Assembly: GCA_030549775.1 (NCBI GenBank)
Contig: CM060173.1
Location: forward strand, 69,541,367 to 69,605,366
Direction: 5' to 3'
Length of the DNA stretch: 64,000 bases
Source of the DNA: Tamarix chinensis
Taxonomy: Eukaryota; Streptophyta; Magnoliopsida; Caryophyllales; Tamaricaceae
In this document: positions 1-13,364 of the stretch, one piece after another
Layout: every line of letters starts with the position of its first letter
Numbering within the stretch: the first letter of the stretch is position 1
Program-made: the position numbers and the translations under genes
Notes under the pieces: model-generated
What the model was told of the DNA's origin: nothing
Databases searched by the model: none
Seen by the model: the letters and a program-made list of their open reading frames with translations, nothing else

Positions 1-428
1 TCTAGACTCCAGTGCAATGGTTCTCGCTGCCGGTCTCACGCTTGCCCTGCATGAGCGACATAGCAGCTGCGCATTAAGTAATAAGTAGGCATGCACTGCG
101 TAGAACAGAACAAAGACAACCCTTTACGTTACACCGTGCAAAATTTGTTTGTAGTAGTAGATATGCTTTTGACTTTGGATAAGCCCGCAGCTTCATAGAA
201 GCTTGCTTCTAATATATATTCCTTGTAATCTTATTTCGCGAGAGGCCCGGCACCTGAAATCGACGCCAGGTTGTATGAGAATTTTCAAATATAAAGTGTA
301 TTTATCGACAAACAGTCCGACCTTCGACTTATTGCGTGGGTGTTAACTATAGTGAATGTTGACCGAAAAACTTCGGGTAACTTGTTAATGTTACAAGAAG
401 GTTAAAATTACCCATAAGAAATGAATTT
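1..428. repeat. Left arm of a large inverted repeat
   Basis: This stretch reappears as its reverse complement at 58256-58706. The match runs from the first base of the window (TCTAGACTCC, mirrored by GGAGTCTAGA ending at 58706) to about 428 (CCCATAAGAAATGAATTT, mirrored at 58256). The arms differ by scattered substitutions and an indel of roughly 18 bp near 250-260. No ORF or RNA gene is seen in it. The right arm lies about 0.85-1.3 kb upstream of the second EXORDIUM gene, so this arm may be upstream sequence of a relative on the minus strand to the left of the window (inference). The arm may extend beyond the window. Confidence 0.9.
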
Positions 429-836
429 ATCTTTATATATACTCCCTAGGTTAAAAAAAAAAACTTCTTGGCATATGTTAAGGGTAAATTTGGATCATGA
501 TTTTTTTCAAAATATAATATATATTATGATATAAAAATATAATTATTATAATCGTATTGAATAATATTTTTATAATAATATTTTTTTTAATGTTTTTAAT
601 AATATATATTAAAATATATTGTTAGTAAAAATTTAATCTTAAAATATGTGATAAATTCTTTTTTATGACACATAGAATATACATATATATACTACTTAGT
701 GAACTATAACACTTGAAAAACAAAACCTAAAGCACTAATGACAACAATATTGAAACAAGATGACAACCGATGAGATTGAGAGATGTAGGATATGAACAAG
801 AGCTTTATGTCTATGTTGATTGAGAACCAATAAATC
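429..836. other. AT-rich intergenic stretch
   Basis: Very AT-rich sequence with runs of A and T and TATA-type simple repeats. No ORF, domain or repeat partner is recognised here. It separates the inverted-repeat arm from the left terminus of the CACTA element. Confidence 0.5.
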
Positions 837-851
837 CACTACTACAAAAAT
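837..851 (+). repeat. CACTA left terminal inverted repeat
   Basis: The sequence CACTACTACAAAAAT matches the conserved terminus of plant CACTA elements. The three bases before it (ATC) would be one copy of the 3-bp target duplication, but the partner copy is not identified because the right end is eroded. Confidence 0.7.
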
Positions 852-2030
852 ACAAATAGACAACATTTTATAAATGGTTGTTGTAACAAGACAAATAATA
901 TATAATTTATCTAGTAAAAACTAAAATGGGTTGAAAAAAGTAGGGTTATTGTGGGAAACTAAAAATGGTGGTTTTACAATTATAACAATTGTATATAGTG
1001 TCTCTTAAAATGGGTGATTTAAAGAATACTATAAATGATAGTTTTATTCTACAAATATCGTATATAGTTTAGCGCAATTTTATTTTATTTTATTGAGGGT
1101 ATAGACAATTGTTTTATTTTATAACCATTACATATACCTCAACCCACTCCCTCCCCCCATTTCTTCATTTTATCCTATTTTTATTTTTATTTTCATCCAT
1201 TTACTCAAACATAGAAGAGAGAAGTGAAGAACTTCCATGCTTTTTGCCACTTTAAGCCTTCTTCTCTTATCGCCAACATATTATTTTCCTCTTTCTTTCA
1301 CCGTTGTCATTGTGTACTTACTTTAGGTATGCAGTTTTCTACTTCATTCTTGCTTAATGTTACACATAATCTCAATTTCTCTATTCTTAAATAAGGTTGT
1401 TTCCTTTATATATGTTTGCTCAATTTCACTCTTTAAAATTTTATATACCATTTACAAGTGGTTTTGAGTGTTGCTTGGAGCGTGCCTTATAGTTGTTTGG
1501 TTGCAGAATTTTATAGTTGCTTCATTTTTCATGTTGTATGGTATACATGTTTTACATGTTCTGTTATTTAATTAGTTGATACTATGTTATCATTAAGGAG
1601 GAAAAAAGTGATCAAGATGAACTTTTTTGGAATTTTATAATTTTTTTTAATGCTAGCTTGATTTGTGTTGGAATTTTTTTTGCTTGCTTGTGTGGGAAAA
1701 AAACTGATAAATGCCTTATTAAAATCTATTTTTTTTTGTTTTTGTTTTTTGAGTGGTTTCATGTAGGTATGGCATATCAAGATGAACGAAGGAAAAAAAG
1801 TGTTAAAGGAAAGAGATGGAGGGTGCAAATGAAGAACATAGCTAAGTTAAGACATAAGGAAACTAGATTGGTAGTTAATGAGTTTACTAATTAAGGGTGC
1901 CAAGTAGAGAGAGTGAGACATATTATATAAGCCTTGTGATTTCTAGAGCATATGCAATGGTTTCCATTATAATTATTAACTCGAGAAAGGAGCTTAATGA
2001 GTTTAAGGAGAAGTTATTAGCTAATTACTT

Positions 2031-3360
2031 GTAACACCCTTAGAAGTCACAGTTGAAAATTTTTCGTTCGTCTTTAAAATCACACATCACAAGGCAGGAT
2101 ATTACCACCGTGATTAGTATGAGTCTAGCCCTTGACCAACCTTATAGCAACCACAAGACTAAAAGAATAAACTCAATTATAATACCATAATAGAAATAAA
2201 TTAAAACATGAAAGAGCTAAACATTGATATATGGAAAATGTTAGAACATAAGAAAGTTAAGTGTCAATACTGAAGAGCACTAGAAATACATAATACGGTT
2301 CCACAACTGGGAAAAACATAAACTACTAGTGGAAAAATAAGTCCAAGGTGCACTCTCTCAAGCCGCAACTCGGAATACCATGGTATCACTCTGCCCCAAC
2401 CATATCATCATATACAACAAAGTCCTCCATAGTATCATCACCTACCTGGATAAATTCAAGAGGAACCACTACTCGTATAAATGAACAGCACCCATAAGAG
2501 GGGTGATAAATACGCTATGTACTAAGTAAGGTAACGATACCGTTAAGTTAGATCATAGCAATGCAGGATATAGATATAATGTACACAGCAAATTATGTTA
2601 GACCATTTACCCCTATCGGAGTTTAAAGCCATTAGTATAGTATTTACACATCTCTCGAATTATATTCATGTGGGTTCAGGGACCCGACTATAATGATTGG
2701 TGGGCCGATAACTATGTCATCTAGGGTAGAATGCTCATGACCACTATTATGACCAGTGGACCAGTAAACATACTACAATCTAGGGCAAAACGCTCTTAAC
2801 CACTATTATTACCGGTGGACTAGTAAGTATACTACAATCTAGGGTAGAACGCACCTAACTACTATTATAATCGGTGGATCGATAAATATATTACACATAT
2901 TCTCGACCCATGTGGTGTTCCATTATAAGTGGTTAGTGTCTTTTCTATAGAATAATATCATCTAAAGGTTCCATTATTTGAGCTTAGGACCCCGTTATTA
3001 TAACCGTTAGACCGGTACTAGAAAATCTAGGGTAGAATGCACCTAATCACTATTATAACGAGTGGACCGGTAATATCCTATAATCAAGGACAAAATGCAC
3101 CTAACCACTATTATAATCGGTGGACCACTAAATAGACTACACACGATCCCGACTCATGTGGTGTTCCATTGTAAGTGATTGGTGTTGTTTCCATAGATTA
3201 ATATCATCTAAGGGTTCTATTATTTGAGATCAGAACCTCCACTATTATAACCGGTAGGCTGGTATTAGAAAATTCAGGATAGAATGTTCTTGGCCACTAT
3301 TATAATTGGTGGACTGGTAAATATCCTACATGTGGGCCTAACTTATTGATCTTCCACTTT
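2031..3360. repeat. LTR-like sequence with 59-bp tandem repeats
   Basis: It begins with TGTAACACCC at about 2031, a common start of plant LTRs. From about 2670 it contains units of the form CTAGGGTAGAATGC followed by an ACCACTATTATAACCGGTGG-type core. Unit starts at 2721, 2780 and 2839 give a period of 59 bp. More diverged copies lie near 3027, 3080 and 3275. A longer segment (TGTGGTGTTCCATT type) recurs near 2910 and 3157, giving a higher-order arrangement of about 240-250 bp. I infer an LTR fragment inside or beside the CACTA element; its right end is not defined. Confidence 0.5.
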
Positions 3361-3959
3361 AAGTGATTAGTGTCTTATTCGTGTCTTATTTGTTAGATAT
3401 AACACACATATTGTCTCTCTCTCTCTCTTTTTGTATTTTTAGCCCAGGTCAAGCGTACCATCTTCCCTTTCAACCCTTCCCACCATTATTTTTCCTCTTG
3501 CCTAGCCTCTTATCTCTTTACCACAACCCTTCCCCACTCTTCATGGCTCCTGCAACCACAACGGCTAGTGTCGATCCTACAGCTTAGCCCCCTACCAGAG
3601 AACCTTTACTTGGTATCATTTTTTTCTTTTTCTTTCACTATATATATATGCATATTAACTATTTAGTAGGTATTACATGTATTATTGTCTGTAGGATATA
3701 TGTTTGTTGGCCTTTGTTGTTGTTTATTGTTGTGTTATTATGGGCTTTGGTTTGTCTCTATATATGTTTATGAAAGCATGAAAATATTGATGCCTTTGAT
3801 ATTAATGAAAAAAACTAGTTTTGCTAGATTTAGAGACACATGATTTCATTATAGTATGTTAAAAATTGTGAAGGAGTGTTACATATTTTATAATCTAAAA
3901 AGTTAGACAACAATCTTAATAACATGATTTAGTAGTTTTCCTCTTTTATAGGTAGTGGA

Positions 3960-4404
3960 CTAGTGAGATGGCGCATTTGCCTAGTGTGTATTTTCCTCTA
4001 GCATATTTGTGCATGACACTTGATTCAGAATTTTAGAGTCATATCACATGGTTATATGAGGAGCTTTGTCAGTTGTTCTTGAGTAGGTCATACTATGATC
4101 CATTCCATATCAGATTGTATCATTTTCTTTTGACATTGCTTTAGCTTGAGCCATGGTCAGGGGCATTAGCTAGTTATTTTGATTTTTTTGTCAACCATAC
4201 CGATGCACCACACCTGAGATTTATTGAGGGTGAGGTTTTTGTGAGGGATTATGAATGGATTACTAGAGAGTTGATGGTCATAGATGATGAGTGGAGATTT
4301 CGTCATGGCTTACCCCTAAGTATTTGCCCTAGTTACCCTAGAGTATCCGTTAGTGAACTCTCTATTGATGATGTTAGGGAGCATATGATATATCAAGACA
4401 AATG
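3960..4404 (+). pseudogene. Unidentified coding remnant within the CACTA region
   Basis: From about 4021 to a stop at about 4402, one + frame reads through with only two stops and protein-like composition. It is rich in Trp, Tyr, Phe and acidic residues, including a WLYEELCQLF-type segment and a GEVFVRDYEWITRELM-type segment. This differs from the surrounding low-complexity AT sequence. I do not recognise the family. It lies about 0.5 kb upstream of the transposase-associated domain, so it may be an accessory CACTA ORF or captured sequence. No function is assigned. Confidence 0.25.
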
Positions 4405-4951
4405 AGCTCTGAGAGTTTCGGATTCTAGTTAGCTTAGGAAAGGCTACCAATAGATTTTATATGATGGTTAGGGGGTTATTAGTTAGTTGTTTGGATTGTA
4501 GCAACCATTTGATGTATATATTATTGCTATTGCCTTAGTTTTTTTTCTTAGTTTTTGGTATTGTTTTAAATGTATAGTATATATTTACTTTTGATTTTAC
4601 AACCGTTGTATAAATATTTAATATGTATATACATATGAACTCTTTCTAAGCAAGAACAATTTGTGTATTGGTATATTTTTATTTCCTTTTTGGAACGGTT
4701 TGTATATATAGCAACAGAATAACATGACACATTATACAGGGTTTAGATTCTTTCTAACCATGAGAAACTTGTGAATTGGTAAGGGATATATAAATGTTGT
4801 TGGAATTGTTTATATATATAACTTCAAAATAGCATGATATACATTATACAAATATTAATTCTTTCTAAGCATTAACAATATGTGAATAAATTTGTAGAAG
4901 TGAGTTGATTTGTACTAATATTTTTCATGGGACACATATAGATTAGAAAAC

Positions 4952-7900
4952 TATGGATCAGAAATGGATGTCTACAAATCATTTGTCAATAAAATATGAC
5001 AAATGAGTTGAATTCTTCATCAAGTTTGCAGTAGAACATGCTTGGGATGCTAGTAGAATAGGTTGTCCTTATTTGAAATGTGCTTATATTTAATGTGTAA
5101 ATGCTAATGATTTGATAGATCATTTTTTGTCTATGGAATTAATATAAGTTACACTTTTTGGATATGATATGGTGAAATAAAGTCTGAATATAATAATGAG
5201 GAAGGTAGGAGGGATAGTAATGGATCATTTGATAATAATAAGGGTGATTCATTAGAGGAGGTCACTCAGAAGGTTGAGGAAAGTGTTCGAGATTGTCCAA
5301 AAATGTTTGACCAATTATTGAGTGACTCAAAAAAACCATTATATGGTGACTGTAAGAAGTTTACTAGATTATCTGCTACTTTAAGGTTGTCCAACTTAAA
5401 AGCATGTAACGGATGGAGTGATAAGAGCTTTACAAAATTATTATCACTTGTGAAAGAAATGCTTCGTGATGATAATGTTCTTCCCGATTGTATCTATGAA
5501 GCAAAAAAGATCCTTTCATTTGTAGGTATGAGTTATGAGAAGATACATGCATGCCCTAATTATTGTATATTATTTCACAATGAATATGCATGCTTAGATT
5601 ATTGTTCTAATGAAGAATACAAAGCACCATGATACAAGAAGAATAATGTGCCAACAAAGGTTTTATGGTATTTCCCTATAATACCAAGATTCAGAAAGTT
5701 GTTTAATGATGTCCAAGATGCAAAGAACTTGAGATGGCATGTTGATAAGAAGATAGATGATGGGCTTCTAAGACCTCCTTCTGACTCGCCATAATAGATG
5801 ATGATTAGTGGTTTGTTTCCTAAATGTGGCAAAGAACCAAGAAACTTGTGTATTGCACTCTCTACGGATAGTATGAATCCACATAATCAAGGCACAAAAA
5901 ATATTTAGCTGGTGATTTTGGTTATATACAATCTACCACCGTAGCTCTACCGGAAAAGCAAGTATATGATATTGTCTTTACTTATTTTGGGGTCAAACAA
6001 ATCAGAGAATGATATTGATATTTATTTGGATCCTTTAATTGATAATTTGAATTTATTATGGGACATGGTTGTTAAAATATTCAATGCTTATGGTGAAGAA
6101 AGTTTCACTTTAAAAGCAATATTATTTTGTACTAAAAGAATTTTTCAAGCATATAGTAACTTGTTAGGTTATAGTGTGAAAGACCATTACACATGCCCGA
6201 TATGTGAGGATAATACTTCATTTGTTCATCTAATGCATATCTAAAAGACTATTTTTCTCAAGCATCATAGATTTTTACTGAGGGATCATCATTATCATAG
6301 GCAAAAGAATGCATTCAATGGAAAACTTTAAGAAGGGCATGTACTAATCCTATTTACTGACAGACAAGTGTATATGAAGATAAAACATTTGAAGGTGTAG
6401 TTTGAGAAGAAGAATAAAGATAAGCCTCCATCAGTTGAGTGGATGAAGATGTCTATATTCTTCAACCTTACATATTGGAAATCTCTATACGTGAGGCATT
6501 CCCTCGATATGATGCATATTGAGAAAAAATACTTGTGATAACCTTGTTGGTACATTACTTAATGCTCAAAAAAGACTAAAGATGACATAAATTCTCAATT
6601 GGAAATGGAGGAAATGGTCATTAGGCATGAACTAGCACCATAAGACAATGGAAGAAAAACTTATTTACCACCGGCTTGCCATACTCTCTCTAGAAAGGAA
6701 AATTTTTATTTTGTGAATTTTTTAAAAGTGTCTAGGTTTTGAAAGGTTATTCTTAAAATGTTAGAAGGCTAGTGTCGATGAAAGAGTTGAAACTAATTAG
6801 CATGAAGTCTCATGATTGTCATATTTTGATTCAGCATTTGATGCCAATAGCGATACGTAAAATTTTGCCGAAGCGTGTTTGAAATGCTATCACTAGGGTT
6901 TGTTGATTCTTCAATGTACTATTCTCAAAAGTCATACATCTTGATAGTTTGAAAGTCTTGAAAAGAGAGATTGTGATCACTTTTTACTAGCTTGAAATGT
7001 AGTTTCCTCCTTTATTCTCTAACGTTATGTTGCTTCTAACTATTCACTTAGTTTATGAGGTAAAAATGTTAGGACCTATTCATGGGCACTAAATGTACCC
7101 ATTTGAATGGTTTATGAAGTTGATAAAAGCTTACATGAAGAATCGATATCGGCTAAGAGGATGCATTATTTAGAGTTACCTAGTAGAAGAGGCCATTGAA
7201 TTTTGCACAAATTACTTATTCAATGCTAAAGCTATTGGTATTCCTAAGTCTCGACATGCACAAAAAGTCAAAGGACATGGCAATAGGGGCAAACAATTTG
7301 GGCAAGTAGACCCTAACATGCTTCGTAAAGCATATCTCTATGTATTACATAATAGTGATTATGTTTAGCCATATGTTGAAGAACATATGCGTTCTTTGAG
7401 GATTGAAAATCCATCAAAAACTGAGAAGTGGGTAATTGATAAACATAATCTTTCCTTCATAATTTGACTAAGAGATCACATCATTTTGCTCATTGAAAAT
7501 TCCTCTACATCTATTTTTGCAACCCTATACTTGTTTTCCCAAATGTTCCGATATGAAGTCTTCTCATATGCCAGCTATGCTATCAATGGATATAATGTTT
7601 ACACAAAACAACAAGACAAAAGTAGTATAATGTAAAATAGTGGAGTGAATTTAGTGGCTAAGGCAAAGCATATTGCTAGTACGAAGGACACAAATCCAAC
7701 ATATATAAATATGAATTATTATGGTGTGATAAAATGAATTTGGGAGCTAGATTGCACTGTGTTTAAAGTGCCTATTTTTAGAGGCAAATGGATTGATAAT
7801 ATTCATGGGGTTAGATATGAAGATGAATTCACATTAGTATATCTCAATAGGGTAGGGCATAAACAAGACTCATTTATCTTGGCATCACAAGCAACACAAG

Positions 7901-10900
7901 TTTTCTTTGTCACTAATCCTACTAATAAAAGATGATCTGCCATTTTAGCCACAAAAAAAAAAGAACTGTGAGTGAATATGACAATGAAAATGATGTCAAT
8001 TGGGATAAATACTCTGCCAAAGTAGTGCAAGCAACTCAATCACTGATAGATGATAATAATGATATTATTGAGGAGGAAATCTATGTAAGGGTCGATTATC
8101 ATGAAGTAAATATATGTATTAGATCATGAAACCAATCCAAAATGAGGGAAGAAAAAAGAAGAAAAAGAAGATGATGAGGGTAATAACATTATAACATGTT
8201 TGAGAGTGTGCTTGTTATTCCTCCATTAGATTATTTTGTTTTTCATATCATTAGTTCATCAGATTATTGTGTTTTTTATATCATTACTACATTTGATTAT
8301 TGTGTTTTTCATATCATTACTACATATGAAATGTTTGCTTGACACTTTATTTTGTATATCTTTATTCATAGCATACATTATACTAATTTATATATTCAAA
8401 GCACATTGTTGATAGGGACTCTAGAGATGAAGAAGGGAATAGAAGATCCAATGTGATGAGAATCATCACAAACATGAGAAACAAAGGAGAACAAGTAACA
8501 TTGATTTGGAATATGTATAATCTTTCATTAGCGAGTATACTGACATGTTTCTGACATACAATTTACTCGTCACTGGTAATTGTGTTCCATCTCCCACAAC
8601 AATTGGAAGTAGGTTCCAAAAGGTCACAAGGAATAGATTTAGCAAGAAATGATGGCAAATGATATGTTTTGTTTGTCATATTTTTATCCATTACATATTC
8701 ATTTTAATACAATGACATTGACATACATATTTATGTCTTACTTTGTAGAGAGTCTTTATCATTCCAGAGGCGAGGAATAAGTGGCTTCTTAGACATTGTG
8801 GTAAATGTCTAAGAACATTTAGGCCATATTTGGTAAATAAAAAAAATGTACAGAAAGAGGGATGGTCCTTAATGCTTGAAGCCCCCCAAGTATTATGAGT
8901 TTATTGATAAAGAAAGTTGGGACCAGTTCATTGCATATTGTCTTTCAAAGGAGTTTAAGGTATTTGTTGACTAACTGTTAAGATTTTTTATTAAGAATAT
9001 TTAATTGATATTTAAATAACCAATCATATATATTTAACTTGTAATATAGGAGAAAAGTTCCAAGAAAAAAGAAATTGCATGGGGGAATATTTACTGCCAT
9101 AATATGGCTCTAAAAGGTTATGCAGACCTAGAAAAAGTGTTGGTATGACCTTTTTAATTAATGTGTTCACATTATAATTTTTAGAGTATTATAATCATAT
9201 TACTAATATAATTGCGTATTTTGGTATTACAGCTACTAGCCCAGGACAATGATCCACATATCTCATCCATCAATATTGGTACATTATAGAAAAAAGCTAG
9301 AGCAACAAAAAAAAGGATATATTAATGATGATCTACAAAACGCTGCCAAAACAATTGTAAGTTTAAAGCTATTGCCAACCGTATTTATTTTTCTTAGAGT
9401 AAACAGATCATGATATTATGTTTATTTATATATTATAGGATGAATATAGCATCATGTCACAAGTAACAGGAGTTGAAGAACATCCATGAAGACACAGGGT
9501 CATGGGTTAGGGGTTACGAGAACAAGAATTTGTGGTCGATCCCATAGACTCCGAAACACCCATGACCAATTGGTTCTCCTAACACAAAAAATTAACACAT
9601 GACATTTGAACGAATGACCATAATGGAGAAAGAGTTGGCATCCATCAAATCTCATTGATAAAAGCCATCCGATTTAGATGCACATGATATGCTTCACATA
9701 CCCAATATAAATAGCGTTAAAGACTGTTGTGAAGCTGATACACATTTTGCTTATTTTTCTGAGGTAAGCATATGAAACAATGAATTGATATATATACAAT
9801 GTATCAAGTGTCAACTCAATAATTAACAATACTGATATACTCTTCTTATAAGGTTTGCATAAATATGACTTGGTAGATAATGACCCCTCAATTTTTTTAG
9901 CGAAAGGAAGGATGTGCATCACCCATGGTACTGAAACACTGATGATCCATGGGTCTATCTTAGCCCCAAATTGCAGGCCCGTATGTATTAATATTCCAAT
10001 AATTGGAGATGCATTCTTGCCTTGTTATAAAAAAGATGATGGGGAATCTGTAGTGTTGGAAGCACATGGAAGCTTTGTGCCTTGTCCTATAGATAGGATT
10101 TGTCTTACAATTAAATAGATAATGACATCCGCCATCCAAATTAACACAAACACATTAGACACATTGTTTATACCATATTACTATATATATGAAAATTGTA
10201 TTTTGTTTATTACTATGAATTAAGGGATCGGAAAATAAGAAGGCTCCTAAGTCAAAGGGAAAGTGAATTACTAGTGGAAGGAGAAAAAGAAAAGATGGCA
10301 CAGAGAAAGGAAAGTGAACCAAATTAGAAAAATTAGTAGTCCCACAAAAGATCCCATCTTCATACAAGAACCCCGCCGACCACCACCTACTTTGGCAATA
10401 TTGTATTTCTACGTCCAAAACTACCTTGGTAGTGATCTAATTATAATTGATTGTCATGTCGAGCATGTTGGGAGGGATGATGCCATGTATATGGTATCAG
10501 TAGAGGTTATTAGTGAAATTATAAGTCTGAATAGATGTCATCAACGAGCATGGCCATATATGTTAAGTAAGCATTATTTCATATCATATATTTTAACACA
10601 TTTTGTTGATTTGTATAATTTTATTAGTTATCAGTTATTAATAAATATACTTTATTATTATCACCCATAGTTTGGTAGCTAGCTGGGCTGCGATAAAGGA
10701 GATGTTATCCTCTGTTGTGTTTGTGTGTCCATACTACATATCTGATCATACTACAATAAGTGAGGGTAGACAAATAAACTACATAGTAGATCACATCTTA
10801 AGCGAGGGGGTACAAAAACAAGCTTTACCTCATCTCTCACCTCGCAAATGAACATTGGATTTTATATGCCGTCTGTCCCGATAAAAACAAAGTATATGTT

Positions 10901-11543
10901 TTTTATTCCCTCCAAAATTATTCCATTCCTTTTGTTGTCATTCATTCTAAAGGAAACTATTTAATTTAAATATTAGTATACTTCTTACTCACATTACTTT
11001 ATTAATGCATATACTCTCTTATATAATTTTTTTGGTATATAAAGTTATAATATTGTGTATCAACTTTATTTATTATATAGGGCACTATGGATGGTGTAAA
11101 TGAGGAGGAGTGAAAATGGTGTTCCGGGCCCAGAGAATATTGAGTATGAGTTTGTAATTGTAAGCAGGAAGATCGACATTTTGTATTTTATTTCAACTTC
11201 AATTAATATCTAATATTATACAAGCTAGCTAAATTCATTTTATAATACCCACAATAGAAAACGGTAATGATTGTGAATACTATATTTGTAGATTAATGGA
11301 TTTCATACTCAATAACAAATTTGTCAACATAGATCAAATCTATGTATATTTCTTTTTTCATATTTTTTCATTATATAGTTAATCTATGACATATTTATTA
11401 TTAATATAATCAAATGGTTGAATCATATCATTTTGTAGTTTTTCAATGATGAGTATGCACGAGGCCAGAAATACACTAATGAGGAAATTGATGAAGTTAG
11501 AGATGAATGGGTTAAGTTTGTTCACTTACATACTCGGTATTAA
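4952..11543 (+). pseudogene. CACTA transposase (TNP2-type) pseudogene with Ulp1-like tail
   Basis: The reading frame is broken by stops and frameshifts, but successive segments match CACTA proteins as I know them. 4952-5190 is the transposase-associated domain (begins MDQKWMS). 5290-6300 is Transposase_21: an open stretch of 109 aa at 5303-5632 includes DQLLSDSKKPLY and a YEKIHACPN motif, and another of 92 aa at 5966-6244 ends in a CPICEDNTS motif. 6780-7440 is DUF4218 (KSHDCHILIQHLMP, then MYPFEWFMKLIKAYMKNRYR). 7690-8040 is DUF4216. 8590-9310 is Transposase_24 (PPKYYEFIDKESWDQF). 9855-10118 is DUF8039-like. About 10430-11543 is a Ulp1-like cysteine-protease region. The intact protein would bind and cut the transposon ends. 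Some gaps may be introns rather than damage. Confidence 0.75.
10430..11543 (+). pseudogene. Ulp1-like (C48) protease remnant of the CACTA element
   Basis: Around 10850-10915 one + frame gives NEHWILYAVCPDKNKVYVFY, which resembles the catalytic-His block of plant transposon Ulp1 domains (HW..., then a hydrophobic strand). The Asp expected after that strand is replaced by Tyr. The C-terminal YARGQKYTNEEIDEVRDEW-type segment lies at 11448-11541 and ends at a stop. AT-rich sequence between the blocks could be introns. Ulp1/SUMO-protease-like tails are well known in plant CACTA and MULE elements; their role in transposition is not settled. Confidence 0.55.
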
Positions 11544-11837
11544 AGATCTATGTGCATGCATTTTAGGTTTGTAATTGTTATATCTTATATTCTTCTATAT
11601 ATATATATGCAAGACTAAGATGCACTTGCATATATATGCAAGAATTTGTATATTATAGTATAGCTACCAACTTTGAATTGGGAATTGTAGATCCAAGAAC
11701 TTTGATTTTGGAGTATATAGAGCTACCAAAATTATGGTATGCCTATGAATTTCCAGAGTTATTGTTAGCGTTTTACTAATTAAAGATTTGGTAAATATTC
11801 GAGCATACATCTGTGTTTGTGGGCTAGAACAAATTGC

Positions 11838-11882
<45 letters not shown>

Positions 11883-11890
11883 ATAAATTA
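11838..11890. repeat. (TA)n / TGTA microsatellite
   Basis: An uninterrupted TA dinucleotide run followed by TATG/TGTA repeats, within the right subterminal region of the CACTA element. A 93-codon minus-strand reading frame crossing it is a repeat artefact. Confidence 0.9.
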
Positions 11891-12240
11891 TTGTTTTAAT
11901 AATGGTTTTAGTGAAAACTATTATTAAAACAACATTCAACAACAATTATAATGAATAACTGTTGCCAAAACCTTCTTTAAAATAATAGTTATATTGAATA
12001 ATCGTAGACAAAACTACAAGTTTTAATAACAATTATAGTGAAAAACCATTGACAAAACATCGTGTTATAATAACGGTTTTATATGATGACCATTATTAAA
12101 ACATGTGTAATTCGACTAAATTTGACGTAACATTTGTTTTTTATGATGGTTTTATAATCGTTATTAAAGTTTTAATAACGTACTATTCAATATTGGTTGG
12201 GAATAGTTATTAAATATATTAAAAAATCGTTATCAGAAAA
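11890..12240. repeat. Right subterminal repeats of the CACTA element
   Basis: Several diverged copies, in both orientations, of a short motif around AATAACGGTTTTA and AACCATTATTAAAAC, for example near 11897, 11920, 12000, 12070 and 12170. Such clusters bind the element's own DNA-binding protein in the En/Spm family. A clean terminal TAGTG is not found, so the end may be mutated or lost. Confidence 0.5.
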
Positions 12241-13364
12241 CACTTTCCGGAATGGTGTTAACAACACCCTTATTCTTCTTCTCATATTTTTTACTATGGG
12301 TCTCCATGGAGACAATCATCTCACTTATTTTCTTTGCCGATTCATCATTTGACATGGCTAAAATCCTTTTAACAAAAGTTTCCCTTTTTCAATGCTTTAA
12401 TACCACGTGTCATGAAGTGACTTCTTTCACCTAAGCCTTTTTTATATAGTAATTAAAAGTACAACTCCTTTAATGTCCACTAAGTCAACATTTTCAATAC
12501 TAAAGCTATTACCAAGCTTTCGAGGATAAGTAAAGACATCAACACTTAAAGAACTTAAGATACTTATAAAAAGTAAGAGAGTGTTTTTCGGTAAGAAAAA
12601 AAAATACTTTATTGATGAGAGAGGAGGGAACTTGTAACTTAGAAGATGGTGAGAGCAAATGAAGGCTTTGATGCACAGAAATGGCACTTCGGTGCCGTCT
12701 TCCGTCCCGAAAATGTTAAAATATTTTATGTGTCAGAATTTATATTAAAATTATTTAATTAATTTTTTTATCAAAAAAATTATTAATGATTAAAATTAAC
12801 TAATATAAGTAATCATTTTTTTTTTTTATATTTTTTTCTCTTAATTTTAACATATATATATATATATATATATATAATGTGTTCTACCGTCCTAATTTTT
12901 AATCCCGATCTCCATCCCCAACCAACGCTGAATGAAGGTTATTTTTTTTATCTATAATTGAGATCCTCCTCTCCGGTTACCTAATTTTAAAATATTCTAA
13001 AACCTTAAAAAAAAAAAGTATTTCGTGACAAGACGCTCCAAAAAACTTGACGCTTAACAATATTAATAAAAAAAAACTAGAAAATGCCAAAATACGGACA
13101 TGCCAGCTGGGCCGACTCTTCACTCCACTCCACTGCCCTCCTCGAATATGATACTACTAGTCTCGTAGTTTAAGCTACATGGTTACCCACCCTACTTACT
13201 AGCTGCCATCTGCGAAGACTTAAGGCTACCAGGGAACCACCACAGCCTGTCATCACATCATTTCACCTGCTACACCATCTTTTGTCCGTCCGTAAGGTCC
13301 GCGTTGGTCTGCTGGTTTCCTCGATCGGACCCTGTAAGTGTGTGAATATAAGTGTTTTCAGCCC
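12241..13364. other. Gene-poor upstream region of EXO copy 1
   Basis: No convincing gene. It holds AT-rich runs, a (TA)n stretch at about 12850-12876, and from 13080 a more GC-balanced, unique-looking segment that is probably the distal upstream region of the EXO gene. The short ORFs here have no recognisable domain. Confidence 0.5.

Larger units (their letters stand above)
837..12200 (+). mobile_element. Degenerate CACTA (En/Spm-type) DNA transposon
   Basis: The left terminus reads CACTACTACAAAAAT at 837-851, the canonical CACTA-type inverted-repeat end. It is followed by short subterminal repeats such as the TGGTTGTTGTAACAAG and AATTGTATATAG types (860-1120). The interior (4952-11543) carries, in order, remnants of a transposase-associated domain, Transposase_21, DUF4218, DUF4216, Transposase_24, a DUF8039-like segment and a Ulp1-like tail. 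This is the usual content of plant CACTA elements. Subterminal repeats of the AATAACGGTTTTA type at about 11890-12230 mark the right side, but I find no clean TAGTG end, so the right boundary is approximate. Many stops make it non-autonomous. Confidence 0.8.
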
